DNA of 64,000 nt from Nemopilema nomurai (lineage: Eukaryota > Cnidaria > Scyphozoa > Rhizostomeae > Rhizostomatidae). The notes beneath the pieces were generated by a model, which had not been told where the DNA came from, did not search any database, and saw nothing but the letters and a program-made list of their open reading frames with translations. How positions within the stretch are numbered: position 1 is the first letter of the stretch; each line of letters begins with the position of its first letter. The translations under genes and the position numbers were made by a program. The stretch covers positions 587,139-651,138 of the forward strand of contig ML133422.1 of assembly GCA_003864495.1 (NCBI GenBank). The letters run 5' to 3'. Positions 32,300 to 43,453 of this stretch are shown one piece after another.

Positions 32300-33084
32300 G
32301 ATGAAGCAACAATTGCAGATATTGTAGCTAGGTATCGAAAAAATGAGCCACAACCAGTTGTTGATCAAAGTGTCCTTCCTCTTAGCGAAGTTCTAATAAA
32401 GACTGAGCTGGAACAAACAAGGAATGACTTGGCAGCGAGAAAAAAACGCCTCTTACAACAAAAAACATTATACTGGATGCAATCTTAGTGAAGAGGCTAT
32501 TTGCATGAAAACTGGACTGCCCACAAAAGACATTTTCCAAGTCATTGTCCGTCATGCAGCAAGATTTAAGTAATCTATGGTGTATTATGCAGGGTGGAAA
32601 GTTGTGAGCATTGCGTTTGAGGATCAGATTTTCATTACACTCATGATACTTCGTCAAAATTATACAAACCTACACTTGGCTCAACTTTTTTCTTGCTGTG
32701 TTGCTACAATTTCAAACATAACTACTACATTCATTCATATTCTCCATAAATTGCTGTTCAAACACATCATGCTCTCAATCCCATCTAGGGAGAAGAATGA
32801 ATTCTGCTCACCATCTTCCTTTTCACTTTTCACCAACTGTAGGATTATTGTTGATTGCACCGACATAAAAATTGCAAGACCCAGTTTATTGAGCGATGAA
32901 AGTGCAAAATATTCAACACAGAGAGGTATGAACTCATTCGAAGTTTTGGTTGGAGAGCCACCAAATGGGGTCATTACATTTGCAAGCTGCCTTTACCCTG
33001 GGTCTATCACAGATAAGGAAATTGTGAACAAGTCTGGGTTGCTGAGCAAAATGGAAACTGGAGACCTTATACAAGCAGGCAAAG
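32300..33084 (+). pseudogene. ISL2EU-type DDE_Tnp_4 transposase, truncated at its 3' end
   Basis: Upstream text (ICMKTGLPTKDIFQVIVRHA, 32500-32565) leads through a stop near 32570 into the frame opening at 32577. That frame contains LMILRQNYTNLHLAQLF (HTH region, residues 22-38), IIVDCTDIKIARPSLL (first catalytic Asp, residue 93), FEVLVGEPPNGVITFAS and LYPGSITDKEIVNKSGLL (second catalytic Asp, residue 146). The frame then reads GDLIQAGK where the family has ADKGF, and at about residue 168 it passes without a stop into LINE sequence. The last catalytic block (HVER) is therefore missing. The YqaJ nuclease gene lies convergent on the other side of the LINE, the usual ISL2EU pairing. Confidence 0.8.
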
Positions 33085-35384
33085 ACTGCAGAAAATGGAC
33101 CTGGACGTCTCCATCCGGTACCTTTCACAATATGATTGATATGGTCCTCATTGACAAACGTTGGAAAGCAGCCAGCAGAAATTGCAGAACATATCAAGGA
33201 GCCGACATTGCTTCCGACCACAGCCTAGTGATATGCAAAATATGCATCAAGTTCAAGAACAACACCAAACATAAAATTCGACCCACAAGAGACATCAATG
33301 CTCTCAACGACACTACAACTAGGAAAAACTTCCAAGATGCCCTCAACCAAAATCTGAACAATATAACGCATGAAACCACCAACATCGACCAGTATGCAAC
33401 TGACATTTACACTGCTCTCGACACCACCATTAAAGAAACAATTCCAACTACTCGCAAACCACGCAAAACCTGGATTACCAATGAAACTCTCAAATTGGCC
33501 GACAAAAAACGCCAAATGAAAAACACCATGTACCAGTCAAACACCAAACGTAATGAGTACCGCAGAATGTGCAACGAGGTCAGAAAATCAGCGAGAAAAG
33601 ACAAAGAAAATTGGCTTAAACAACAATGCAACCTGATTGAACACAGTGCCAGAGAGAACCAAAGCAGAGCAACATACAAACTAATCAAAGACCTCAACAG
33701 CAAACACCAACCTAGACAAATGACAATCAAAGACCAAAATGGCCAAATCCTCCAAACCAAAGAAGAAGTTCTTAAAAGGTGGACCTCTTACTGTGAATCA
33801 CTTTACAAATCCAACCTCACTGACAACTCACGTGTTAATGAGCTCGAAGCGATTGCGCCACCTGTTGATGATACCAATGACCCAATACTCCTTCAAGAAG
33901 TACACAAAGCAATCAAACAGCTTAAGCACCACAAGAGTCCTGGAACCGATGGAATTGTTGGTGAAGTTATACAAGCTGGCGGCGACCTACTAGCGAAGCA
34001 CATTCACAAACTCTGCATCGCAGCCTGGGAGGCTGAGAAAATTCCCGAGGAATGGACGAAAGCGATAGTGGTTACGATACCTAAAAAAGGCGACCTCTTG
34101 CAATGCAGTAACTATCGTACGCTCTCCTTAATTAACCATATGTGCAAATGTTTACTAATGATCATCCTCAACAGACTTAGAGCTAGAATCGAACCTTACC
34201 TCTCTGAAGAACAGGCAGGATTCAGACATGATAGAAGCATAGTGCAACAAATTCTCATCCTGAGACTTCTAGCTGAAAAAGCTCACAGAAAAAACATCAC
34301 CATATACAACTGCTTCATTGACTTCCAAAAAGCCTTCGACACAATCGACCACCAAACTATTTGGGCTGTCCTGAAATCTTATGGAGTCGAACCAAAGCTC
34401 ATCCGAATGCTCTCTAGCATCTATCAGAGTTCCAAAGCAGCTGTACGCATAGGCAACGACATTGGCGAATGGTTTAAACAAGAGAAAGGTTCAAGGCAAG
34501 GAGACCCTATCTCTCCCACCATCTTCATCATCTACCTGGAAAGAATAATGGAAGAGATTCAAATGAGCGACAGTGGCATCTTGGTATCAGGCCAAAACAT
34601 CAACAACCTCCGATTTGCAGATGACATCGACCTCCTCGAACTTAACATTGCCAACCTTCAAAAAAACACAGATTCCGTCAACGTTGAGGGTAGCAGAACG
34701 GGTTTATTAATCAATGTCCCTAAAACCAAATCAATGGCTTTTGGTTGCACCGGAGACATCGAGATAAAGATCAATGACCTGAATGTAGAATGCGTCAACC
34801 AATTCGAATACTTGGGTAGTCTGTTCACCAATGACAACGATATTAGCAAAGAAATAAAAAGACGCATCGGTAAAGCTTATGGAGCAATGGGAGGTTTTAA
34901 CAATGTATGGAACAGCAAAATTATCAGCATCAACACCAAACTACAAATTCTCAGAACCTGCATCTTCAGTATCCTCCTTTACGCGGCAGAAGCATGGACT
35001 CTAAAGAAAAGCGACCAACAAAAACTTCTCGCCTTCGAAATGAACTGCTACCGCAGAATACTGAACATCAGATGGTACCACAGGATAACCAATGAAAATA
35101 TCAGAAGCAAAGTTGATTGTAAACAGACCATCATACAAATTATCATCCAAAGGAAACTTGGGCTTTTCGGCCACATATGTCGAATGAATGATAACAGACT
35201 AGTGAAAGACGTTGTTTTTGGCCTAGTTGAAGGCAATAACAGAAGAGGACGCCCCAGAAGAGAGTGGGTCGATGATGTTGGCGAGTGGTGCCAAGACAAC
35301 CTACACAACCTATTCCATATCGCCCAAGACCGTGCCAAATGGAGAACATTAGTGAAGCTAGCTGCAGACACCAACGGGCAATGA
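33085..35384 (+). CDS. RTE-type LINE, 5'-truncated, endonuclease C-terminus plus intact reverse transcriptase
   Basis: The same 935-codon frame continues as a LINE. The endonuclease C-terminus (HNMIDMVLIDKRW, then ADIASDHSLVI with the catalytic DH) is followed by a basic linker and the RT: HHKSPGTDGIVGEVI, FIDFQKAFDTIDH, GSRQGDPISP and LRFADDIDLLE (FADD box near 34615). The C-terminus has FEYLGSLFTND, LLYAAEAWTLKKSD, RKLGLFGHICRM and RRGRPRREWVDD, typical of RTE-like endonuclease/RT proteins. All RT active-site acids are present and there is no stop, so the RT domain may still be functional, but the 5' part of the endonuclease is missing and the start codon now belongs to a DNA transposase. 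Insertion here removed the 3' ends of both ISL2EU genes. Confidence 0.85.
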
Positions 35385-35429
35385 GCCCAAGGATATTAAG
35401 AAGATTTGTAGGATACATTTGTCCTAGTA

Positions 35430-36130
35430 CCTGATGCCAATATGTATGATCTTTCTTCAAAAGATACAAGGATCCTTCGTTTTGTAGACAACATGTCTTG
35501 CTTTTTAATGCCTCTTCAATTGATTTATCTTTTTGTGTATAGGGGCATTTAACTTCCAAAACATGATCCAAACCTACTAAACCATCAAGCGAAGCACCCA
35601 AACCCCAGAAGAATCCATATCCCTGTGCTCACAACCTCTAGCTTGGTTCTTTTAGAGAATGCACGAATAGCCTCAGCTTCATTGGTCAAGCCCCAAGCAA
35701 TAGATTTGAATCCAGATAGATCATACTTTCCAAGTATTTGTTTAGTTAAGGAAGGTGTTATCCTCTTGGCATTCAGGACTGAACCAAACCTACTTGCAGT
35801 TAGCCTTTCTTTTCTAACAAGATGCCACTGTGGATTTTTCCTCTGTCCAACAGTAAGTTGACTTGCTTCTGAAATCTCCTGTGAACTTACCAAAAGTTTG
35901 CTTTTCATAAAATCAAGCCTTTCAGCAAATGAAGGGATTTCCAGTGTTTCGCTTGAAAAGACAACTTCCTTGACCAATTTTACTTGAGCCTCCTCTTGCT
36001 TTTGAGGCTCAGGACTTAAAAGCCACCACAGGCCTGTAAATCGGCAATAATTACACAAATTTGCATAAAGTGCAGCTTTGTCTTCTTCGTTTGGCTTCCT
36101 TGTGAGTGGAACATATCCTGGCCTTCAAGG
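35430..36130 (-). pseudogene. YqaJ-family exonuclease of the ISL2EU element
   Basis: Minus strand. 36058-35640 reads NPQWHLVRKERLTASRFGSV then SIAWGLTNEAEAIRAF, the W..R..R.TAS.FG and WG...E..A blocks of YqaJ/lambda-exonuclease-fold nucleases. After a frame change near 35600 comes GASLDGLVGLDHVLEVKCPY, which supplies the Asp of SLDG and the E-x-K catalytic pair, then HTYWHQVLG. The sequence stops matching at about 35428, just where the LINE 3' end begins. ISL2EU elements pair this nuclease with a DDE_Tnp_4 transposase; the role of the nuclease is not established. Confidence 0.8.
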
Positions 36131-36640
36131 TTGATAAAATTCGGATAATGCATGTGTGGAAAGATTCTCAATCTTCTGATTTTTCCATGAGCACTCTACA
36201 TCCATCACACTAATGCTGTTGGTGGAATGAATAAAATGAACAGCTGAATTGACGATTTCGGATTTAATGCGCCATTATGATTTTCTCAGTTTTGGTTTTC
36301 TTTGGCGCGGCAAGTTGGACTTTGAACCTCATTTGTTATCCTGGTTTCAATTGATGGGGCTGCAAAAATTGCACCAAGGCTTGCACATGGTATGCATTTC
36401 ATTTTCCTATATTGTAATTCATGAAATATAAGATCATAATAATGCCTGTCTGAGATCAGTGGATGAAATTTTGTTTTTGTAAGAACAAGGTTTGAGAAAG
36501 TTTTGTTACAACAATATTAGTATAGTTAGGCCTTAGACAGTTTTTGTATTCCACAAAACCACCAAACCACACTGTTCTATCTTTTTCTTCCGTATAAGTT
36601 GCTCCTTTCAAAGTTTTCATTTTTACATTTCAGGTGTTAA
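36131..36640. other. Noncoding stretch
   Basis: Upstream (minus sense) of the YqaJ gene. No conserved coding block is recognised; promoter or left-end sequences of the ISL2EU element may lie here. Confidence 0.4.
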
Positions 36641-36643
36641 AAA

Positions 36644-37020
36644 ATGGGCAATGATAGATGTGTTAATGGGATATGTGACAATGATAAAAGATATCCAGAC
36701 CGTTTTGTCAAACATAGTAATGTGACAGGAAACTTGATGTTTCATGAATTACCTGTTGATCCTGAGAAAAGATCCGCTTGTATTCATGGAGTGGCAAAGG
36801 GAAGGAAAAATTTCCAAATGCCAAAGAACTTTTTTGTTTGCTCTAATCATTTTGCCGATGGGATACTCCAAAGAATAACCATAATCCAACATTGTTTCTT
36901 ACTGTAACAATGAATGTTCATGGTACTCCGAAGAAAAAGGCACCATTGACGCTCACCATTGAAGAAGAACCATTTTATTGCATGGATCATGCCATTCCTA
37001 TGACCTTTCCTTTGACCTAA
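36644..37020 (+). pseudogene. THAP-domain N-terminus of a second transposase-type gene
   Basis: The frame 36644-36907 has CVNGICDNDKRYPDRF, NLMFHELPVDPEKRSACIHG and FFVCSNHFADG: the C..C, FHxxP and CSNHF parts of a THAP zinc finger with all ligands (C, C, C, H) visible; the usual central Trp reads Cys (RSACIHG). The first exon-like stretch follows a tttcag acceptor at 36633. After a frame break near 36890 the text continues with GTPKKKAPLTLTIEEEPF, a basic linker typical after these domains. The DDE_Tnp_4 text at 37090-37620 is its likely downstream partner. Confidence 0.7.
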
Positions 37021-37089
37021 CTCTGATGATACTTACTTGGATGGAAGCAAAAAAACATTGAAGGAAGGCAGAGGGTCAGACTTTTTAAT

Positions 37090-37940
37090 GTTTAGAAAAC
37101 CTGGTCCTGCACGAAAGTTAACTTTATATCAGGGATTTCTCTTGGTGATGAGAAAGGCTGGGATTGTTGACACAATAATTTGATGTGTCACCAGGCAAAG
37201 TATGAGAAACACCATAACATGGGTAAATTTCTTTCAGCAGAGCTCAGTCAGTATGGCCTTCATGAAGTAAAGTACGTCTCAACCTGCCTGGTTGCTTCAA
37301 GCGGCTTTACCCCAACGTGAGGACAATTATAGATTGTTCTGAAATTAATTTTGAGACACCCAGTGCACTGGATCATCACAATTGAGCACAATATAGTAAT
37401 TACCAGAATGGTGAGAAACACCATAACATGGGTAAAATTTCTTTAAGCAGAGCTCAGTCAGTATGGCCCTCATAAAGTAAAGTACGTCTCAACCTGCCTG
37501 GTTGCTTCAAGCGGCTTTACCCCAACGTGAGGACAATTATAGATTGTTCTGAAATTAATTTTGAGACACCCAGTGCACTGGATCATCACAATTGAGCACA
37601 ATATAGTAATTACCAGAATATTTACCTCAGTCATTTGAAGGAAACAATGCACCCAGCTTGCGAAGATCTTAAGGTTAAGGGAATGGGTGCAAATATTACA
37701 GGTGAATCATTTTCCTTAATTCACGGCGATCTAGTTACTAAATCTTTTAATAGAGAGACAAAAGGAACATCAGGGCCTTTTCGATCTGGCTTTAGTACCA
37801 ATATAGAAGCAGTCAACACATAGGTTAACACAATTCATATTCTTAGACGGCTCTTAGAAAGGAGTTACAAATCAAGACATCCTCGAAGCATAAAGAGTTG
37901 CCGAGGAGCGGAAAGGAATCTACATTTGTACCATAAGTGA
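37090..37940 (+). pseudogene. DDE_Tnp_4-type transposase debris, with internal duplication
   Basis: The plus strand reads in mixed frames LTLYQGFLLVMRKAG, PGCFKRLYPNVRTIIDCSEI (first catalytic Asp block, near 37290), then ETPSALDHH. That segment is present twice because of a 209-bp tandem duplication. A further open stretch 37635-37823 (GESFSLIHGDLVTKSFNRET, GTSGPFRSGFSTNIEAVNT) resembles a conserved block found in cnidarian multicopy genes but I cannot assign it a function. It follows the THAP domain at 36644 in the same orientation. Confidence 0.5.
37204..37621. repeat. Recent 209-bp tandem duplication
   Basis: The segment from gagaaacaccataacatggg at 37204 recurs at 37413 with only a handful of differences over its length, including ctttcagcag versus ctttaagcag. 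It duplicates the IIDCSE-coding block of the transposase debris. Confidence 0.92.
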
Positions 37941-37949
37941 CTGACATTG

Positions 37950-39010
37950 CTTCAAGCAGGATTATTTTTTGCAATGCAATGCAATAGTAAACTAGAACTT
38001 CTGTCAGAGAATGTCTGAGAATTTTTTTTAAATTTGTTACATGGTATTGAATTTCATAAAAAAAATGCTCAATTCTTTGCGTTTAATAAGAGAAATGCTC
38101 TCTTCAGAAGTGAGTAGGGATATTTGTTTAATCTTCTTTACAGAATTCAGCGCCTGTATTACATACCAAGTGTAACTTATTTGCCATTTACAAAGAGACC
38201 CATTACCAGCCCAGAAACATTAACAAGAAGCAAAAAAGAGATACGTTTTAACCCTAACAAGGGGATGCGTCCCCTTTAGCTTACTAGTTCTGCATCTCTG
38301 TTTACCATATACGTATACTGCATCAGAAATGACTTTGTTTTAAATAACATATTTCTTAATAGTTAAGGTTATAGAAAATCTTCTCCAAAAATACAAAGAC
38401 CACCAAACAGCTGTCATTGCAAGCACAGTGTCGGAACCAACTGAAAATATAAAGCTCAACGGAAACAGTAGTGATGAAGACGGAACGATTTTAAATTCTG
38501 AAACACGGTGTCAAGGAGAAGATACCGGGAAAAGAAAAAAAACTAAAAATCGTTGACTAAAACAAAATGTGAGTAATGATTGTATGCTTTTGATTCAAAC
38601 CTCTTTTGTTATGAGAAGATCTTATGCATTTATACTTTTATGATTTTAATTTGAGGGTAGGGTCTCATGAATTGCATCAAAGCTCTGGGACAGGGTATCA
38701 TGATTAAGGAAATTGTTTGGGACAGGGCATTTACAGCGAAATATAAATTATTTTAGTAATCTCCTCCCACAGACAATGTGTATTTTTTAGCATTTTTGTG
38801 CCATATTCTTGCACTTTTTATGAGATAGGGTACTTTTAATAGGACAGGGTCAGGTTGCAAATTTTTTCTGCACACCTCATCACTTTCTAATCAAGCTACC
38901 AACACCTTGGTTGTTGGGTTGGTGGTTGGGGTAAAAAATATAAAACCTTTCAAGCTTTTGTAAGTAGACCCTTTAATTATTGATGGTAAATAACCATTTT
39001 TCAGCTATCC
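37950..39010. other. Noncoding stretch with one short hairpin
   Basis: No gene recognised. A perfect 7-bp hairpin (aagggga, loop tgcg, tcccctt) lies at 38259-38276. Repeated phrases gggacagggt appear near 38685, 38735 and 38845, possibly from a decayed simple repeat. Confidence 0.45.
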
Positions 39011-39014
39011 AATT

Positions 39015-39676
39015 TGTGGGGACAAAAAACAAACACAATGTTGCATGCAGAAAATTGAAATGGTTGACCAGGAAACACAATATAAGCCCCCTTTCAATGT
39101 TGAGTTGGCTATTGCTGATTTTTCTGAAAGTCCAAACAACCAGGACCATTATTCAACATCAGAGAAAGAAGACCCAGAATGGTTGCCAGAGAACGACGAG
39201 GAATGACATGGTGAGTATGAAGCACATGTGAGCAAAATCCTCAGTCATACCACCAAGAAAGGAAGTTTATTGTTTTTCAATCTTCGCTTCAGCAACTTCT
39301 CATCAGATGAAAGATTTGCTCTGCACCAACAACGAATGAGATAAAGACAACTTGTGGTACAATGTTAGTTGTTAAATTGATATGTTTAGAGGGTCACTCA
39401 ACTGAATGGAGGAGTGAACCTGAGCATAACAAAATGTCATGGGGAATCTTTCTCTCTTCTGGTTCTCAACAAGCTAAAGTGTTGACCCTTTTTAGACACA
39501 TGAATATATGCTCCATTTCTGGACGCCTTTATTCCTTGATCCAGCATGCATACCTCCTTCCAAGTGTGTTTAAACTTTGGGATCAACAGCAAAAATTATT
39601 GCTGGAAAGTGTTGAAAATAGTCACCCTGTTGCTGTGTACGAAGAATACCGGTACTCTTTGGTGCTTTTGAGGTAG
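39015..39676 (+). pseudogene. THAP-linked transposase-like protein, N part
   Basis: An acidic stretch (HYSTSEKEDPEWLPENDEE, near 39150-39205) is followed after stops by the frame 39362-39676. That frame reads CLEGHSTEWRSEPEHNKM, then NICSISGRLYSLIQHAYLLP and FKLWDQQQKLLLESVE. This is the N-terminal part of the same family whose middle lies on the minus strand at 29100-29713. The conserved GDGR...DSPG block that should follow is replaced by VAVYEEYRYSLV, so the copy is truncated. Confidence 0.45.
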
Positions 39677-40465
39677 TTTTGCAGAATCCGCTACGCCCAT
39701 GGGCAGTCCTACTTAATATACTTGAGTTGCTCTTTGGAATTGAAACCGATATAAAGTTTTCAGTATTAACTTATGTGATGAAAAGCTGAGCCGCAAAATC
39801 TAGTTATTTTTTCCGACAGAAATAGTTGTTTGTTTGCTTGCTTCTGTGTTTAAATTGCTACAACTGGAAATTAAGGTGTTATTAGCAAAGGTAATACTAA
39901 TTGTAACATATATTCAGTCACAGAGTGCGCAACTCTTAAGGAACGTTGGAGCTGAGTCACTGAGCTCTTACTAGAGCTATATATTTGTTTGAGAGAAATT
40001 GTGGTCTTGTAGAAGAAACGGTTTTCGCTTGTTGTAAGTTTTAGTAATGTTTTTAGAATGGTTGTTAGACTTTATGAACAGATAGACTGGCTAGATCAAA
40101 AGGTATGCCCCAGTCTATGAAGCATTCTATTTTTGATGGATTAATGCTAAAACGACAAAATGTAGCCGAAGAGGTTTGTTAAAGGACTATAGAAAGTATA
40201 GGAAGACAACAATAGTGTGAATTTCTTTATGCAAATTTAACTGGAAACCTCAATAACCTTTGTTATGACATTGTTAGTTTTGTTATAAATTAATATAATG
40301 TTTTTTTAAATCTAGCAGTGCATCTTTAATTATTTCTACTTCACTATTTAATGAAAGACCTTTCTTTGGTGCAAGGAGCTCAGTTAAAGTCTGCCAAAAT
40401 GCAGTAAGCCAGATTGATTCAGACTGAATCTGAACTTTAAGTTGGACAGAGGCTTCTTTTTTCGA
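39677..40465. other. Noncoding stretch
   Basis: AT-rich, no conserved coding or repeat structure seen. Confidence 0.45.
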
Positions 40466-40953
40466 ATTTTCGGGTCTTCGGCTCGATTTACACTGGAGAC
40501 ATCTGATAATAAACGTCTTGGGACCATTCGAAGTTTTGAAAGACGCTTATGATAAAAGCTTTATGAAACATGCATTTGAACCTCTCTTATTAAGTACGAC
40601 AACCGGATATTTCCATGAAACTTTCATAAGACATTGTTCATGTTTCAAAGTCTTTCAATTTCGCACATTATTTGAAAAATATTAACGGTAAAAATTTGCC
40701 AGAAACATGAACATGGACATTTTCAAACGACGTGAAATATCATACGAGAAGCCTCTGGAAATTATCTTTTATAAAAATAATGGTAAAAGCTGCAAAGAAA
40801 CTGCATCAATTGTGGGCTGCACCCTTTACTGTCCAATTATTCAAAATTCATTTGAAAAAATTATTCTTCTGGTAATTTACACTCTAAATGCATATCTAAA
40901 AATGAAAATTATTTTTTTTTCAAAAATTTATTATATTCTATTGTCTTTTAATG

Positions 40954-40969
40954 GTTGCCGTATGGCAAC
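40954..40969. repeat. Subterminal palindrome, left
   Basis: gttgccgtatggcaac is a 16-base palindrome with one mismatched pair, about 130 bases inside the left end of piggyBac copy B. Related copies lie at 43097-43112 (gttgccaaatggcaac) and 43438-43453 (perfect). Such motifs are candidate transposase- or host-factor-binding sites. Confidence 0.8.
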
Positions 40970-41117
40970 TATGGACATCAAAGGTGAAAACACAAAAATA
41001 GATATGTTTCATAAAATCAACAGAACATTATAAACATCATACATCCATGCAAAAGCAGTAAATCAGAGCTAAAATCCACTAAATAGTACTGTTCTAAAGT
41101 GTTCTAAATTGACTCTA

Positions 41118-42935
41118 TTACAAATTGTGAAAGTCGCGAAAACAGTTTTTATTGGAAGTGAGACACAAGCACACTTTACATTTTTCACAGTATGCACGAC
41201 TGTAGCCCGTTTTGCAAAGCCTGCATTTATTTTTCTTCTCATCATAGTAAGGCCAGTGACCCAGCTGGTCATATCTTGAATCAGGATCTGGAAGGACAGT
41301 TTTTGGAGCTCTCCCCTTTTTCGGTTGATGTTCATCAAACATTTGGGATGAACTCCTTTTTGGTCTGCCCACTGATGGTTTGGTCAGTGCCTTTCCTGCT
41401 TTTGTCAAGCTTTCAGCAATTTTGGCTGTGAAAGTCAGAAGGGGCAATTGTTTTTTTGAAGGTACTTTCGTTTGAGAGCAAAATCTTCTGTAGAGTAACC
41501 AGCCATTCACTTTTGCAATGTCAACTGCATGAAAAAGGATTACAAGATACCATCGTTTGGTTTTTATCTTGCATCTATACAATGCTATCAGCATATCTGC
41601 CAGGTCCACACCCCCCATTGATGTGTTGTATGCCTTGACAATCATTGGGCAGGTAACATCTACATGTGTTTTACTAGATGAATTCCATCTTTTAACATTT
41701 ACTGTTTCATCAACATTGAGGTATGTTGACACAAGTGTAACACACTTGTTGTCAAACCAGCGCAAGACAACCATCCCAGTATTCTGGTCTGTTTGGAACC
41801 CAAAGCTGCCTCTTCCATCCTTTTTCATCTCTTTTTCACTTTTCAGAGTACAACCAGCAAGACGATTATTTCTGATAGTGGCTGTCGTTAAAATGCCCCT
41901 TTCCTTGAGAACCAGGCAAAGATCTAACGTTGCAAACCAATTGTCAAAAAAAACTTTATAATTGCAACCAGTCAAGACATTCTCACAGAGCTTTAAGACA
42001 ACATTTTTTGCAGAGGTTTTTTCACCTCCAGCACTAGCAGCTCCAGTATAAAAGAAAAAGTCATAAATCATTCCACTCTGACCTGCTCTCACAAAATTCT
42101 TGAAGCCCCATTTGTGGGGTTTTTTAGGATTGTATTGTCTTATCCCACTAAACTTTGTCTTGGCAGGGACAATCTGCTCGTCGATGGATTGGAACTCTTC
42201 CTGCTCAATTTTTTGGCAATTTTCACGCAAAGATTGAAGAATTGGATCAATCTTGTACAGCTTGTTGCCTTTACTCTCTGGATTGTCCTTCTCAGAGTTA
42301 TCATTTGCATGAAGAAACTGTCTTAGCTTTCTGTATCTGTTTAACGCCATAACATCAGCAATAGGAGAGTATTTTGTCTCACCTGCCCAATAACTATTGT
42401 ATTTTGGCATTTTTACTATGCCCATCTTCAACTGAATCCCTATTAGCTGCTCAATTTCATTTTTGTGGGTCAGTATATTTGTACCAGTCTTTTGGACACT
42501 ATACAAGTTTGTTTGCTCTACCAGCTGATTGGTCATGGTATCATCCCAGAACTGGTTAAAATACCATAGTGGAGTAAGCTGATCAAAATTGTCAGGAGGT
42601 AAGCTAAACTGTGGGCCGCTAAAAGTAGCATCTGTCACTGGTGGCTTACGGCTACTCCAACGATAAGAGTGCTTCTTTGTTGCTGCACTACTGTTTCCTT
42701 CTATTCCGCTCTTGACCTCATCACTTTGGCTTGCATCTTCAATTCCATCCTCGATAATTTCACAATTATCAGACATGACAGAGGCTTCTTGGCATGGTTC
42801 CCTTTCTAACTGTATTTTATCTAGATCTTCACCATCATCATCTTCTAGATCGGAAATCTCTCAGTCAGACCCGGGTGTTACCACGTACTGCAAAGCTTCC
42901 TCAAGATTGTATCTAACTTTGCATCTTGTCTCCAT
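41118..42935 (-). CDS. piggyBac transposase
   Basis: The minus frame 42776-41118 gives 552 residues without interruption. An upstream in-frame ATG at 42935 (METRCKVRYNLEEALQ) extends it by 53 codons, broken only by one TGA at 42863-42861, within GSD-stop-EISDLEDDD. The acidic N-terminus suggests that 42935 was the original start. In the 552-residue numbering the catalytic aspartates are visible at SIDEQ (D199), FFDNW (D278) and the MGGVDLAD block (D391/D394); WFDNK is D342. The C-terminus (about 517-549) is a Cys/His-rich domain (CRLCKTG, CEKCKVCLC, CFRDFH), which in this family binds the ends. The transposase cuts and pastes the element at TTAA. If translation starts at 42776 the core domain would be complete. 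Confidence 0.9.
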
Positions 42936-43437
42936 CACTTATAAACTGAAATTGAAATATAAAGTTTAAAAATCAAGGAACAGTCCAACAATGCAAAAAT
43001 CACCATTGTGTTTCTGTAAATTCGTCGAGAAGACAAGGAAACACGACTGTAAACATACTTAGGCCCATTTAACAAATTCGACCATGAATGACCGTAGTTG
43101 CCAAATGGCAACCAAATTGTTAGAAGCAAATAAATGTAAGAACCAACCTGTCGATAAATAAATGTCGTCTTCCACATCAAAATATGATCTTTGAGACGAG
43201 ACTATCCAGTGATAACCAATATATTTGCGAAACTTTTAGCGATAAAATTTCCAACCGATGAAAGCCACTGAAAACTGTGATGAACTGTCGCTGCAAACCG
43301 CCACTTCTCCCTCCCAACAACAAAACAAACCAATCAAAACATTCAATTCAATAAAAGAGATATCCATAGCAACATCACAAAAAGATTTGGTAAGCTAAAA
43401 CACAGACTACCTGTACAGAACAACCAATGATTATTTA

Positions 43438-43453
43438 GTTGCCATATGGCAAC
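43438..43453. repeat. Subterminal palindrome, right
   Basis: gttgccatatggcaac is a perfect 16-base palindrome starting 17 bases inside the right end of piggyBac copy B. Confidence 0.9.

Noticed and set aside
33194..35374. Several minus-strand open frames opposite the LINE
   Set aside because: They are antisense shadows of a long real coding frame and show no domain.
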